From NCBI RefSeq assembly GCF_014334135.1, contig NZ_CP060497.1, positions 3,968,001 through 4,032,000 of the forward strand: a stretch of 64,000 nucleotides of DNA. The letters are read 5' to 3'. The stretch's first letter is position 1. Every line of letters starts with the position of its first letter. A program made the position numbers and the translations under genes. This DNA is from Olivibacter sp. SDN3 (GTDB taxonomy: Bacteria; Bacteroidota; Bacteroidia; Sphingobacteriales; Sphingobacteriaceae). The notes beneath the pieces were generated by a model, which saw only the letters and a list, made by a program, of their open reading frames with translations, searched no databases and was not told the origin of the DNA. Below, one piece after another: positions 8,947-17,021 of this stretch.

Positions 8947-10215
8947 ATGAAGAAAACAGCTCTATCGATATTTCTCGGTTTTATATTTACCATGTTATAC
9001 GGGCAAGAGGGGCTTTATGATGAAGACCAGATTCCACCGTATTCGCTTCCTGATATTTTAAAAAGGAGCAATGGGCAAACTGTTCATTCAGTGGCTGAAT
9101 GGGAGCGATGGGGGCGTCCAGAGACCCAGATGCTTTTTGAGAAAAATGTTTATGGTAAGACCTTAGGTGAAGATCTTTTTACTTATGAAGTCACTTCTGA
9201 AGACACGCAGGCAATACACGGAACAGCTATAAGAAAAGAAGTGACTATCTATTTATCGTCCGATAAATCAAAAAAAATAGCCTTATTGATTTATCTGCCT
9301 AAAAGGAATAAACCCGTTCCGGTATTTCTTGGATTAAACTTTATTGGCAATCAAGCTATTTACCCAGATACCGGAATAACCATTTCTAAGCAATGGACAG
9401 CTTTTGGTGGAAAACCAGGATTCACGGAATCAGGTTATGCCACAGAAGAGAGCAGGGGCGTGCGATCGTCTCGATGGCCGGTAGAATTAATTCTTTCTAA
9501 AGGTTATGGTTTGGCAACAGCGTATTATGGTGATGTGGAGCTAGATAAACCAACTATTGATCAGTCAGAAGAAAGTTTTCATAAATGGTTTTTTGAACAA
9601 ACAGGAAAGAAAAAAGAGGCCGACAGCTGGGGAGCTATTGGCGTGTGGGCTTGGGAGCTCAGCAAAGCATTGGATTACCTTTTTGAGGATGCCACAATAG
9701 ATGCTCAACGTGTTGCCGTAATTGGCCACTCGCGTTTAGGTAAAGCAGCACTATGGGCGGCTGCTCAGGATAAGCGTTTTGCCATGGCCATTGCAAATAA
9801 CTCTGGTGAAGGTGGTGCTGCTATTACGCGACGACGGTTTGGCGAAACGATTGAAAGAATAAATAAATCCTTCCCTCATTGGTTTTGCGATAATTTTAAA
9901 CAATTCAATGGTAATGAAGACAATTTGCCAGTTGATTTCCATCAGTTGCTAGGACTCGTAGCACCCAGACCGTTATATGTAGCGAGTGCATCAGACGATT
10001 TGTGGGCGGACCCATTGGGAGAATATTTATCTCTTTACCATGCAGGGCCTGTTTATCAGTTGTATGGGCAGGAAACACTGAGTGAAGCAGACCCTCCGCC
10101 AGTTGGAAAAGCTGTTACGAAAGGTAATTTGGGGTACCATATTCGACCCGGTAAACATGATATCACGGTTTACGATTGGACGAAATTTTTAGATTTTGCA
10201 GATAAGCATTTGTAG
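8947..10215 (+). CDS. CE15-family glucuronoyl esterase (4-O-methyl-glucuronoyl methylesterase type)
   Basis: The 422-residue secreted alpha/beta hydrolase has a signal peptide (MKKTALSIFLGFIFTMLYGQ). The nucleophile elbow is GHSRLGK with Ser262; Glu288 in NNSGEGGAA is at the acid position used by bacterial CE15 enzymes, and His404 lies in RPGKHDIT. The RSSRWPVELILSKGYGLATAYYGD stretch (quoted in part) and the APRPLYVASASDDLWADPLGE segment are also typical. CE15 enzymes cleave the ester between glucuronic acid of xylan and lignin alcohols. The gene stands alone after a strong terminator; a candidate weak promoter (TTG at 8898, TATTCTG at 8924) precedes it. Its presence beside Sus loci supports plant cell-wall degradation. 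Confidence 0.9.
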   Translation: MKKTALSIFLGFIFTMLYGQEGLYDEDQIPPYSLPDILKRSNGQTVHSVAEWERWGRPETQMLFEKNVYGKTLGEDLFTYEVTSEDTQAIHGTAIRKEVTIYLSSDKSKKIALLIYLPKRNKPVPVFLGLNFIGNQAIYPDTGITISKQWTAFGGKPGFTESGYATEESRGVRSSRWPVELILSKGYGLATAYYGDVELDKPTIDQSEESFHKWFFEQTGKKKEADSWGAIGVWAWELSKALDYLFEDATIDAQRVAVIGHSRLGKAALWAAAQDKRFAMAIANNSGEGGAAITRRRFGETIERINKSFPHWFCDNFKQFNGNEDNLPVDFHQLLGLVAPRPLYVASASDDLWADPLGEYLSLYHAGPVYQLYGQETLSEADPPPVGKAVTKGNLGYHIRPGKHDITVYDWTKFLDFADKHL

Positions 10216-10495
10216 CTTGATCGGTTTGATTTTTTCTATTTCTTTCAGTATTTTTTGATGATGTGATTTTTCTCTTAAAAGCTTGTATGAAGTTACTGGT
10301 CTTAGCATAACCGAGCACACAAGCAATCGCGTTTATATGTATATCCATTTCTTGAGGTAACAGCAAAGCTAGCGGCATTCTCCTGAGGCGAATGAATTGC
10401 AATCCATGTGTTAACCGATGTGTGATTAAGGGTGAGTTTTTCACAACGTCTGGTATTCCATAGATCTGTAAAAAATTTTTGCTTCGTATACTCAT
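10163..10495 (-). pseudogene. Remnant of an AraC-family transcriptional regulator (C-terminal HTH)
   Basis: An open minus-strand frame of 110 codons contains a clear second AraC helix-turn-helix (about residues 38-77: MPLALLLPQEMDIHINAIAC followed by VLGYAKTSNFIQAFKRK). The segment before it (NFLQIYGIP) looks like the end of the first HTH of PchR-type regulators, but the intervening residues do not align, which suggests a frameshift. The ligand-binding N-terminal part is absent upstream, and the frame runs on past the normal family end into the 3' end of the CE15 gene. I read it as a decayed gene; the homologous part is about 10241-10495. An intact short HTH protein is a less likely alternative. 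Confidence 0.6.
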
Positions 10496-10650
10496 AAACC
10501 AGCTGATGGAATGATGGAAGATAAATTGCTGATTGTGATGTTTTTATTTCAATTGAAAAAACGGATACACTATAAAGAACAATAGTGAGAAGGACAAGGA
10601 ACTTAGGAGGTGCTTTTCGTCCGATGGATTTTTAACGTTGCCGTATGGAA

Positions 10651-10658
10651 TAATTTTG
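10651..10658 (+). promoter_or_regulatory. Bacteroidota -7 box for candidate small RNA
   Basis: TAATTTTG fits the TAnnTTTG -7 consensus. The -33 region (TTTT about 18 bases upstream) is poor. Predicted start of transcription is near 10662. Confidence 0.4.
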
Positions 10659-10661
10659 TAG

Positions 10662-10767
10662 TTAATAGATAATAATCGATATTCCATTACGTTTACTATT
10701 TTAGGTTTAGGTTGATTAAAACATATTAATATGTTTAGAGCCCTGCGTCCCCAAGCAGGGCTTTTTT
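10662..10767 (+). ncRNA. Candidate small RNA of about 105 nt
   Basis: Between a -7 box at 10651-10658 and a strong plus-strand intrinsic terminator at 10739-10767 there is no plus-strand gene. The stretch holds a perfect 18-base palindrome (10719-10736, AAACATATTAATATGTTT) directly before the terminator hairpin. The nearest plus-strand gene ends 520 bases upstream at 10215, so the terminator is unlikely to serve it. No known RNA family is recognised. A long 3' UTR of the CE15 gene is the main alternative. Confidence 0.35.
10739..10767 (+). terminator. Intrinsic terminator, plus strand
   Basis: Stem AGCCCTGC / GCAGGGCT (8 bases each) with loop GTCCCCAA, followed by T6. The U-run exists only in the plus direction. 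It overlaps the stop codon of the minus-strand lipoprotein gene. Confidence 0.85.
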
Positions 10768-11080
10768 ATTTCATTAATCCCTTTGCTGTTAAATCATCTA
10801 CTCTCTTGAACCGATATATATATTTGCCATTTGACGTTTGAAACAAGCTATCTTGTTGTTTCTGTGCTTGCTTCGAATTTAAGTAAATAATTTTATAAGA
10901 GACAAATTCTTCAATAGGGTTTCCGCTTACTTTTACATCGTTAATGTATTGATAAGGTGTGTTAACTTTATATAACTCACGGTTCCATTTGTGAACTTCA
11001 CTGGCCATTGATGAATCTAGTTCTTTTTTGCTGCAAGAAATTAACAAGCATGCTATTAAGACACCTATAGTATATCTCAT
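10766..11080 (-). CDS. Small predicted lipoprotein of unknown function
   Basis: The 104-residue product starts MRYTIGVLIACLLISCSKKE, a short signal peptide with lipobox LISC, so it should be a lipid-anchored envelope protein. The mature part is hydrophilic (EVHKWNRELYKVNTPYQYINDVKVSG), with no cysteine other than the anchor and no recognised domain. It is a single gene flanked by the candidate small RNA terminator downstream and a 437-base gap upstream. The signal peptide and sensible composition support a real gene; function unknown. Confidence 0.75.
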   Translation of the reverse strand: MRYTIGVLIACLLISCSKKELDSSMASEVHKWNRELYKVNTPYQYINDVKVSGNPIEEFVSYKIIYLNSKQAQKQQDSLFQTSNGKYIYRFKRVDDLTAKGLMK

Positions 11081-11517
11081 TTAATTTTTTTTATTAACAA
11101 CGGCTAATTCCGATTTACCACGATTTTTATTCGTAACAAAAGATGGGTCAAAAAATATTCCAACTGTTCGATTTATTATTCGAAGAATATGGATTTAACA
11201 TTTGTTAACAAGATTAGGGAACGGAGTAAAGACGAAAAAAAGAAATGAAAACCTTTTAGTTAAAAAACACAAATCTAGCGGAGAATTTATCAGTAACTGA
11301 ATGGTCAACTGTGTGAAAGTTTGTGTGTTTTGGTCAAAACTTATTTTATATCATAATATGGCCGTCTATTGCAGTGAAAAAAAAATCAATTGTTCTGAAT
11401 TTCACATAAAAAAATAGGAAATTTCCTGTTTTTTTATGTGAAATTCCCTCTTCCATTTGTGTTTTCGATGATTTTCTTTTGTAATAGAAATTACCATTAC
11501 CAAAAATAGGAAAAACT
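11081..11517. other. Intergenic region between divergent small genes
   Basis: About 440 bases without a convincing gene. A frame of 90 codons on the minus strand overlaps the start of the HTH gene but has no family resemblance. The notable content is the 48-base near-palindrome at 11398-11445. No promoter matching TTTG/TAnnTTTG was seen for the gene at 11518. Confidence 0.7.
11398..11445. repeat. 48-base near-perfect palindrome upstream of HTH gene
   Basis: Arms 11398-11418 and 11425-11445 pair over 21 positions with one G:U, and the centre GGAAATTTCC is itself palindromic, so the whole element is self-complementary. It carries an A7 on the left and T7 on the right. It lies 72 bases before the HTH gene in a region where no gene ends, so an operator or leader structure is more likely than a terminator. 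Confidence 0.7.
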
Positions 11518-11904
11518 ATGAATAAGCACTGTGGCGAAATTGTTGAGAAAACTATTAGAAGAAACGGTTGTAGTATTAGTGAACTGGCAAGACTAATGAA
11601 GGTAAATAGAAGGTCCATTTATAATTGGTTCAACCAACCAAAGTTAAAAGAGGATGTTATTTTTAAGATTGGTTGCGCGCTAGCACACGATTTTTCCTCA
11701 GAGTTTCCGAAACTCTTCTCAAAGGAAGACTTTCAGGAAGCCTTTCTTTATAATGGCAAATTGAAGAATTCAAATCGTCTTGTTGAAGAACAGGAAAAGG
11801 TGAATTATTGGAAAGACAAGTATATTGCTCTACTGGAAGAATATAACCAGATACTTTCAATTAATAGTACCGGTAAGTTTGATACCATGGTCTTTTCTAC
11901 CTAA
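11518..11904 (+). CDS. Helix-turn-helix DNA-binding protein
   Basis: A 128-residue protein whose N-terminal half reads as an XRE/phage-repressor-like HTH: GCSISELARLMKVNRRSIYN (residues about 18-37), with the recognition helix around NRRSIYNWF. The C-terminal half (EEQEKVNYWKDKYIALLEEY) is helical and may form a coiled coil for dimerisation. Such stand-alone proteins are common in this family of bacteria, with unknown targets. The large palindrome 72 bases upstream could be its own binding site; that is inference. Confidence 0.75.
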   Translation: MNKHCGEIVEKTIRRNGCSISELARLMKVNRRSIYNWFNQPKLKEDVIFKIGCALAHDFSSEFPKLFSKEDFQEAFLYNGKLKNSNRLVEEQEKVNYWKDKYIALLEEYNQILSINSTGKFDTMVFST

Positions 11905-11932
11905 TGAAATAGACTTCAATAAATTGGTCCCA

Positions 11933-11958
11933 TGATAATGGGGCCAATATTCATAGTT
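11933..11958 (+). terminator. Hairpin downstream of HTH gene
   Basis: Stem ATTGGTCCC / GGGGCCAAT (9 pairs, one G:U) with an 8-base loop, 29 bases after the stop. No clear U-run follows, so termination strength is doubtful. Confidence 0.45.
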
Positions 11959-12191
11959 GTCTAAATTGTTGCTTTCACCAGCACCTCACTTTAATCAATC
12001 GACTGTAAAAACAATCTCATTTTTCACCACTTCACTGATTTGTTATCGGTGCACGAAGTAACGCAGTTTTATATCAAATATGGATGTGGTTTTATAGCAT
12101 ATTATAAGAAACATTAACATTTCTTAACATTTAGCCAATTAAACTATTCGCTAAAAAGCAGCTCTAAATCTTCAAACAAAAGGAAAACATT

Positions 12192-12614
12192 ATGAGAAAG
12201 TTAATTTTATCTGCGGTATTGTTCATTGGAATGGGTAGTATCGCATTTGCACAGGAAGATAGTGTTACAGTTAAACCAGAACGGAAATTCGAACGTAAAA
12301 CTCCTGAGGAGCACGCTCAGTTTATGACAGATGCCCTTGATAAAAAACTGTCGTTTACTGAAGACCAGAAAGGCAAGATATATGCGATCAATTTAGAAAG
12401 CATTAATAAAATGAAGGCGCATCGTGAACAAGACAAGTCAAAAGTCAGAGGTGCTATGAAGGAGAGAGATCAGGAGATTAACAGTGTTTTAGACGATTCG
12501 CAAAAAAGCATCTATCAGGAGTTGAAGAAAGATAGGGTGCAAGGGAAACAAAAATATCAAAAAAGGGGCAAGCATTGGAAAGGAAGAGGTGAAGATAAAA
12601 AGTCAGATGCATAA
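12192..12614 (+). CDS. Spy/CpxP-like small periplasmic protein
   Basis: The 140-residue product has a signal peptide (MRKLILSAVLFIGMGSIAFAQ) and a very charged, helical mature part (TPEEHAQFMTDALDKKLSFT, later SVLDDSQKSIYQELKKDR) ending in a lysine/arginine-rich tail. The pattern of 'LsfTedQkgkIyai... ld..Q...y' resembles Spy/LTXXQ-type periplasmic chaperones and the DUF4890-like proteins of Bacteroidota. A role in envelope stress is inferred from that resemblance. A strong terminator follows 10 bases after the stop, so it is monocistronic. Confidence 0.75.
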   Translation: MRKLILSAVLFIGMGSIAFAQEDSVTVKPERKFERKTPEEHAQFMTDALDKKLSFTEDQKGKIYAINLESINKMKAHREQDKSKVRGAMKERDQEINSVLDDSQKSIYQELKKDRVQGKQKYQKRGKHWKGRGEDKKSDA

Positions 12615-12624
12615 TCAAGCAGTT

Positions 12625-12654
12625 AGGGCCGGCATTAATCTCCGGCCCTTTTTT
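12625..12654 (+). terminator. Intrinsic terminator after the Spy-like gene
   Basis: Stem AGGGCCGG / CCGGCCCT with a 9-base loop followed by T6. Classic shape, plus direction. Confidence 0.92.
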
Positions 12655-12705
12655 GTTACCGTTCTAAAATAGGCCATAAGCACTCAATTGTTTAAAGAGC
12701 CTTCT

Positions 12706-13578
12706 TTAGCGAAAGAGGTGTGTTCGTTTATATTCCAAAGGCGTTAATCCTTTATGTTTTTTGAAATGTCTATAGAAGTTAGATACATTATTAAATCCGC
12801 ATTCAAAGCAAATAATTTCGGTAGGAAGTTTGTCTTCTATCAGCATACGGCAGGCATGGCTAATTCGTATTTCTATAAGAAAATCATAATAACTTTTACG
12901 GGTCATCATTTTAAAATATCTGCAAAACGAAGTAACGCTAAGGTTACTGATAGCAGCAATTTCCTTCAAAGAAATTTCCTTTTTGTAGTTTGCAAATGAG
13001 TAGGTATATACTTTATTTAATCTAATCGTATCCGCTTCATTGGGTGAATTAAAAGCATTGTTTTCATTGGTAATCAGTTTATACTCTTTAGTTTCTGAAA
13101 TGATCTTAAGAATGGAGAGAAGAGCTATAATACGGTCGAGGTCGTGTACCGCTTTTGCATTCCGCATGAGGTGCGCTATTTTTTCCTTTGTTTCGCCGTA
13201 AAACATCATCCCACTTTTTGCCCGTTCATATAATTTCGGTATAAGATACGCTTCCGGAATACCTGTCCAATCTTTTCCTAAATAATCAGGAAGAAATTGT
13301 ATGACAATTGCTTCAATATTTAATTGAGTGTTATCCTGATAATATTCATCCCGACAGCGCCAGGCATGGGGTAAGTTTTCCCCGAGCAAAATAATTTCTC
13401 CAGATGTGAAGTTGTCAATATTATCACCAATGAATCGGAGCCCTTCTCCCTTTATATTGTAATGTAATTCCAGTTCAGGGTGATAGTGCCAGATATTGCC
13501 AAAATTGGGAGAAATATCATGATTAATATTAAATGAGCTTTCGAGTTTCGCGCTGACTTTTTTGAGACGAGGTTTCAT
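12706..13578 (-). CDS. AraC-family transcriptional regulator with cupin sensor domain
   Basis: The 290-residue regulator has an N-terminal cupin-like sugar-sensing domain (about 15-110, HYHPELELHYNIKGEGLRFI, later ENLPHAWRC) and two C-terminal HTH motifs (about 190-285: ISLKEIAAISNLSVTSFCRY and TEIICFECGFNNVSNFYRHF). It is transcribed away from the Fe-ADH/acid-sugar operon. A near-perfect promoter for it lies at 13633-13664, and direct repeats between the divergent promoters are placed for activation of the operon and autoregulation. It is the best candidate for the operon's specific regulator. Confidence 0.93.
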   Translation of the reverse strand: MKPRLKKVSAKLESSFNINHDISPNFGNIWHYHPELELHYNIKGEGLRFIGDNIDNFTSGEIILLGENLPHAWRCRDEYYQDNTQLNIEAIVIQFLPDYLGKDWTGIPEAYLIPKLYERAKSGMMFYGETKEKIAHLMRNAKAVHDLDRIIALLSILKIISETKEYKLITNENNAFNSPNEADTIRLNKVYTYSFANYKKEISLKEIAAISNLSVTSFCRYFKMMTRKSYYDFLIEIRISHACRMLIEDKLPTEIICFECGFNNVSNFYRHFKKHKGLTPLEYKRTHLFR

Positions 13579-13632
13579 TAAGTTAATAATTTGTTAGCAA
13601 CCGTTCTATGCGGTATTGTAATATGGTTACAT

Positions 13633-13664
13633 CAAAGCTAGTAGAAATTTGATTTCTTTGCAAA
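13633..13664 (-). promoter_or_regulatory. Promoter of the AraC regulator gene
   Basis: On the minus strand the -33 box TTTG (13664-13661), a 20-base spacer and the -7 box TAGCTTTG (13640-13633) match the Bacteroidota consensus exactly. Predicted start of transcription is near 13629, giving a leader of about 50 bases. Confidence 0.75.
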
Positions 13665-13665
13665 T

Positions 13666-13694
13666 ATTGTACATGATAAAGGGAAAATTGTACA
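13666..13694. promoter_or_regulatory. Direct-repeat operator, likely AraC-type binding site
   Basis: ATTGTACA occurs at 13666-13673 and again at 13687-13694, exactly 21 bases (two helical turns) apart and in the same orientation; similarity extends to 12 of 14 bases. AraC-family dimers bind such tandem half-sites. The pair abuts the -33 box of the regulator's own promoter and lies just upstream of the operon's -7 box. Confidence 0.6.
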
Positions 13695-13716
13695 AGATAC
13701 TCCTTGCCCTTAGGGC

Positions 13717-13724
13717 TATCTTTG
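13717..13724 (+). promoter_or_regulatory. -7 box for the acid-sugar operon
   Basis: TATCTTTG matches TAnnTTTG. There is no TTTG at normal spacing upstream; instead the second direct repeat ends 22 bases before it. This fits an activator-dependent promoter. Predicted transcription start near 13728, leader about 113 bases. Confidence 0.6.
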
Positions 13725-13841
13725 ATTCGTTTTATCTACCGGATGATCCGTTAATATAAAAATATTAAAACCATTATAAGCTGATGATTTGTTTCACCTT
13801 TGCCATTTGAATTATTTACTATCTAGCAAAATCTATACTGA

Positions 13842-14990
13842 ATGACGATAAATACTGATATCTTAAAAATAACATTTCCACGGCGAATGTTTGTGGGCAA
13901 TGGTACATTAGAGCCCTTAGCCAACGAGATAGAAGGCAGTAGAATACTGATTATTACTATACCGCCATTAGTTTCTGGTATAAAAGAATTTATTGATAAT
14001 CTTAAAAGACTGAAACGTACTGTTTTTTTAGATATCTATATAAACGACGAACCTTCTTTTATAGATATTGAAGGTTTATTGGAAAAGTTTAAAGATCATG
14101 ATATCGATACGGTTATCGGTATTGGCGGAGGCAGTGTACTGGATGTGGCCAAGCTTTTGTCTGTTTTGCTAGATCATCATCAGGTTTTAAAAGATACAGT
14201 AGGCAATGGTTTGATAAGTTCTCGAGCAAAACGATTAATCTGTGTACCAACAACAGCCGGTACTGGTAGTGAGGTTTCTCCAAATGTTATATTGATTGAT
14301 CCTTCGGATGATCAAAAGAAAGGTATAATTAGTCCTTTTTTAGTGCCAGATATAGTTTGTATTGATCCTTCGCTTACGCATACAGTACCTCAGGAGGTTA
14401 CTGCCGCAACGGGCCTTGACGCTTTAACACATTGTTTAGAGGCTTATGTAAATAAACATGCACATCCCATGATGGATTTGTATGCATTGGAGGGTATCAA
14501 ATTGATTGGGGCAAATATTTTGCGGGCGGTGAGGAATGGTGAAGATGAACATGCGAGATATCAGGTAGCCATCGGAAGTTTATATGGAGGCCTCTGTTTG
14601 GGTCCGGTTAATACTGCGGGTGTACATGCACTAGCCTATCCGCTAGGTAGTGGCTACCATGTGCCACATGGATTGTCCAACGCCTTATTATTACCTCATG
14701 TAATGCGGTATAACATACCATCAGCACCTGAAAGATACGCACAGGTAGCGATTGCTTTAGGCTGTGAGCGAGACGTTAGTCACAACAATACAGCCAAAGC
14801 TGGCGTGGAAAAAATAGAGAAAATAATAAAAGACTGTAAAATGCCAGCCCGATTAAGAGACCTAAAGATTCCCAGAAACGCGCTTCCGCAAATGGCAGAA
14901 GATGCGATGAAGATCACGAGGTTACTGGTTAATAATCCTCGGGATATCCAATTAAAGGATGCTTTAGATATTTATAATTCAGCATATTAA
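13842..14990 (+). CDS. Iron-containing alcohol dehydrogenase
   Basis: The 382-residue enzyme belongs to the group III (iron-dependent) alcohol dehydrogenases, which interconvert an alcohol and an aldehyde or ketone with NAD(P). The nucleotide motif GGGSVLDVAK (about residue 99), the PTTAGTGSEVSP motif, and the metal-binding region GLDALTHCLEAYVN through GVHALAYPLGSGYHVPHGLS with its spaced histidines are all present. It is the first gene of the divergent operon, 63 bases before the DapA-family gene. In context it may act on an aldehyde released by the aldolase or oxidise a hydroxy-acid; the substrate is not known. Confidence 0.93.
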   Translation: MTINTDILKITFPRRMFVGNGTLEPLANEIEGSRILIITIPPLVSGIKEFIDNLKRLKRTVFLDIYINDEPSFIDIEGLLEKFKDHDIDTVIGIGGGSVLDVAKLLSVLLDHHQVLKDTVGNGLISSRAKRLICVPTTAGTGSEVSPNVILIDPSDDQKKGIISPFLVPDIVCIDPSLTHTVPQEVTAATGLDALTHCLEAYVNKHAHPMMDLYALEGIKLIGANILRAVRNGEDEHARYQVAIGSLYGGLCLGPVNTAGVHALAYPLGSGYHVPHGLSNALLLPHVMRYNIPSAPERYAQVAIALGCERDVSHNNTAKAGVEKIEKIIKDCKMPARLRDLKIPRNALPQMAEDAMKITRLLVNNPRDIQLKDALDIYNSAY

Positions 14991-15053
14991 ATTGTTTATT
15001 AATATAAGGATTATTTATATACGTCAAAACTTCGAAAACGAATAATTACTCTA

Positions 15054-15992
15054 ATGAACATAGCAAAGAAACATCATGGCTTAATCGTCCCACTTGTTAC
15101 TCCAATGACAGCGGATTTACAATTGGATAAAGAGGCGGTTAGCAGAATTTTACTTAATCTAAGACAATTTAATGCATCTCCTTTCATATTGGGAACAACT
15201 GGCGAGTCTCCATTATTAAGTCATCAGGTGAAAATAGAATATTTAGAAACGATCATTAAGCTTAAGCCAAATAACGTCAAATTATATGTCGGAGCACCTG
15301 CGAATGCTATAAAGGAAACCATAGAGTTTTCCAAACAATGTTTTGGATTGGGAGCAGATGCCGTTGTGGTGTCACTTCCTTTTTACTACAAGTTATCGGA
15401 AAATCAAATGAGAAAGTACTTTTTAAATCTTGCTGATCAACTTGATGGCGATATGATCGTATATAATATTCCGGCTACCACGCATATGTCTATTCCGTTG
15501 ACATTGATTGACGAGTTAAGCTTTCATGAAAACATCGTAGCGACAAAGGATTCTGAACGTTCAGACACACGGCTGGACGCATCATTAAAATTGTGGTCAA
15601 ATAGAAAAGATTTCAGTCACTTATTGGGGTGGGCTGCAAAATCAGCTTATGCATTGCTTCATGGTAGTGATGGTTTAGTTCCAAGTACAGGTAACTTAGT
15701 GCCATCGATTTATGATGAAATGGTACAGGCACTGCGGCTAGGGCTGCATGAAAAAGCTTATTATTATCAACAATTGTCTGATCTTTTAGGAAATATTTAT
15801 CAAGCAGGCAGATCACTAGGAGAATCTATCTGGGCATTAAAGGTTTTGATGCAACAGGTTGGTCTTTGCCAGAGTTATATGACACCTCCTTTGCTTGGGA
15901 TGTCTGTAGAAGAAGAAGAGCGTCTGAAATTTTCGTTTAATGAATTAGTTAAAGAAGAAAATATAAAATTGAGTATATATAATCATGTATAA
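15054..15992 (+). CDS. DapA-family (dihydrodipicolinate synthase/N-acetylneuraminate lyase) aldolase
   Basis: The 312-residue class I aldolase carries the family hallmarks: GTTGESP near residue 47-53, Tyr137 in VYNIPATT, and the Schiff-base Lys165 in VATKDSE. Members form or cleave carbon-carbon bonds of 2-oxo acids, or dehydrate 2-keto-3-deoxy sugar acids. Biosynthetic DapA is improbable here because the gene overlaps PdxA2 by 8 bases (15985-15992) within a sugar-acid operon. A keto-acid aldolase or dehydratase role in the same pathway is inferred. A DapA domain with this neighbourhood is not part of the characterised D-threonate route. Confidence 0.92.
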   Translation: MNIAKKHHGLIVPLVTPMTADLQLDKEAVSRILLNLRQFNASPFILGTTGESPLLSHQVKIEYLETIIKLKPNNVKLYVGAPANAIKETIEFSKQCFGLGADAVVVSLPFYYKLSENQMRKYFLNLADQLDGDMIVYNIPATTHMSIPLTLIDELSFHENIVATKDSERSDTRLDASLKLWSNRKDFSHLLGWAAKSAYALLHGSDGLVPSTGNLVPSIYDEMVQALRLGLHEKAYYYQQLSDLLGNIYQAGRSLGESIWALKVLMQQVGLCQSYMTPPLLGMSVEEEERLKFSFNELVKEENIKLSIYNHV

Positions 15993-17019
15993 GAAGCCAG
16001 TCATAGGAATTACGATGGGAGATCCAGCAAGTATCGGTCCTGAAATAGCGATAAAAGCATTGCTTTCTAGGGACATTTACGACACTTGTTGCCCAGTACT
16101 CATCGGAAATGCTTGTGTGTTTGAGCATATCATAAATAAACTGAATTTAGGTGTCACTATTAACCGCATTAACAACGTAAATGATGCAAAATACCTATAT
16201 GGAACACCAGATGTATATGACTTGGGTGAGCTGGATCTAACAGCCATAACGTTTGGTGAAATTTCTGCTAAAGCTGGGGATGCTGCTTTCTTAGCTGTTA
16301 AGGAGGTTATATCATTAGCGCTAGAGGGGGCTGTTGATGCTACTGTTACCGGGCCGATTAATAAAAAAGCCATTAACGAAGCCGGCCATAAATTTCCAGG
16401 GCACACCGAAATATATGCTCATTTTACCGCTACGAAAAAATATGCTATGTTGTTGATAGAAGAACAGATGCGCGTAATACACGTTTCAACGCATGTCTCT
16501 TTGAGACAGGCGTGTGACCTTGTAAAAAAAAATAGAATATTGGAGGTTTTAGCGTTATTGCACCAAGGTTTGCAAAACCTAGGAGTTACTAATCTCAAAA
16601 TTGGTGTAGCTGGGTTAAATCCTCATGCAGGCGATTCAGGGTTATTCGGAACAGAAGATGAAGAGGAGATTGCACCAGCTGTAAAGGAAGCACAACTTTT
16701 AGGCTACGATATAGACGGACCTATACCGGCAGATACTTTGTTCTCGAAGGCTGCGACAGGCCATTATGGGGGAGTAATAGCGATGTACCATGATCAAGGA
16801 CATATTCCTTTCAAATTGACGGGATTCAAGTGGAGCAAAGAAAAGCAACAAATGGAAAGTGTAAAAGGCGTTAATATTACTTTGGGGTTGCCTATTATCA
16901 GAACTTCAGTTGATCATGGAACTGCTTTCGAAATTGCTGGAAAGGGTATTGCGAGTTGTGACGCAATGTTATTAGCTATCAAAGCTGCTGCAAAATTGTC
17001 GATTAATAATTTTAGCTAG
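15985..17019 (+). CDS. pdxA: PdxA2-like 4-phosphate-sugar-acid dehydrogenase
   Basis: The 344-residue protein is homologous to 4-hydroxythreonine-4-phosphate dehydrogenase: GITMGDPASIGPEIAIKA at the N-terminus, the metal-site histidines in KFPGHTEIYA and the MYHDQGHIP loop, and a C-terminal TSVDHGTAFEIAGKG. In operons with a DUF1537 kinase, PdxA2 oxidatively decarboxylates 4-phospho-D-threonate (or erythronate) to dihydroxyacetone phosphate, rather than making vitamin B6. The next gene, 2 bases on, is that kinase, so the catabolic role is favoured. No pyridoxine biosynthesis partner (PdxJ) is near. Confidence 0.9.
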   Translation: MYKKPVIGITMGDPASIGPEIAIKALLSRDIYDTCCPVLIGNACVFEHIINKLNLGVTINRINNVNDAKYLYGTPDVYDLGELDLTAITFGEISAKAGDAAFLAVKEVISLALEGAVDATVTGPINKKAINEAGHKFPGHTEIYAHFTATKKYAMLLIEEQMRVIHVSTHVSLRQACDLVKKNRILEVLALLHQGLQNLGVTNLKIGVAGLNPHAGDSGLFGTEDEEEIAPAVKEAQLLGYDIDGPIPADTLFSKAATGHYGGVIAMYHDQGHIPFKLTGFKWSKEKQQMESVKGVNITLGLPIIRTSVDHGTAFEIAGKGIASCDAMLLAIKAAAKLSINNFS

Positions 17020-17021
17020 AA

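Noticed and set aside
11346-11618. A 90-codon minus-strand hydrophobic frame
   Set aside because: It overlaps the palindrome and the 5' end of the HTH gene on the other strand and has no family resemblance.
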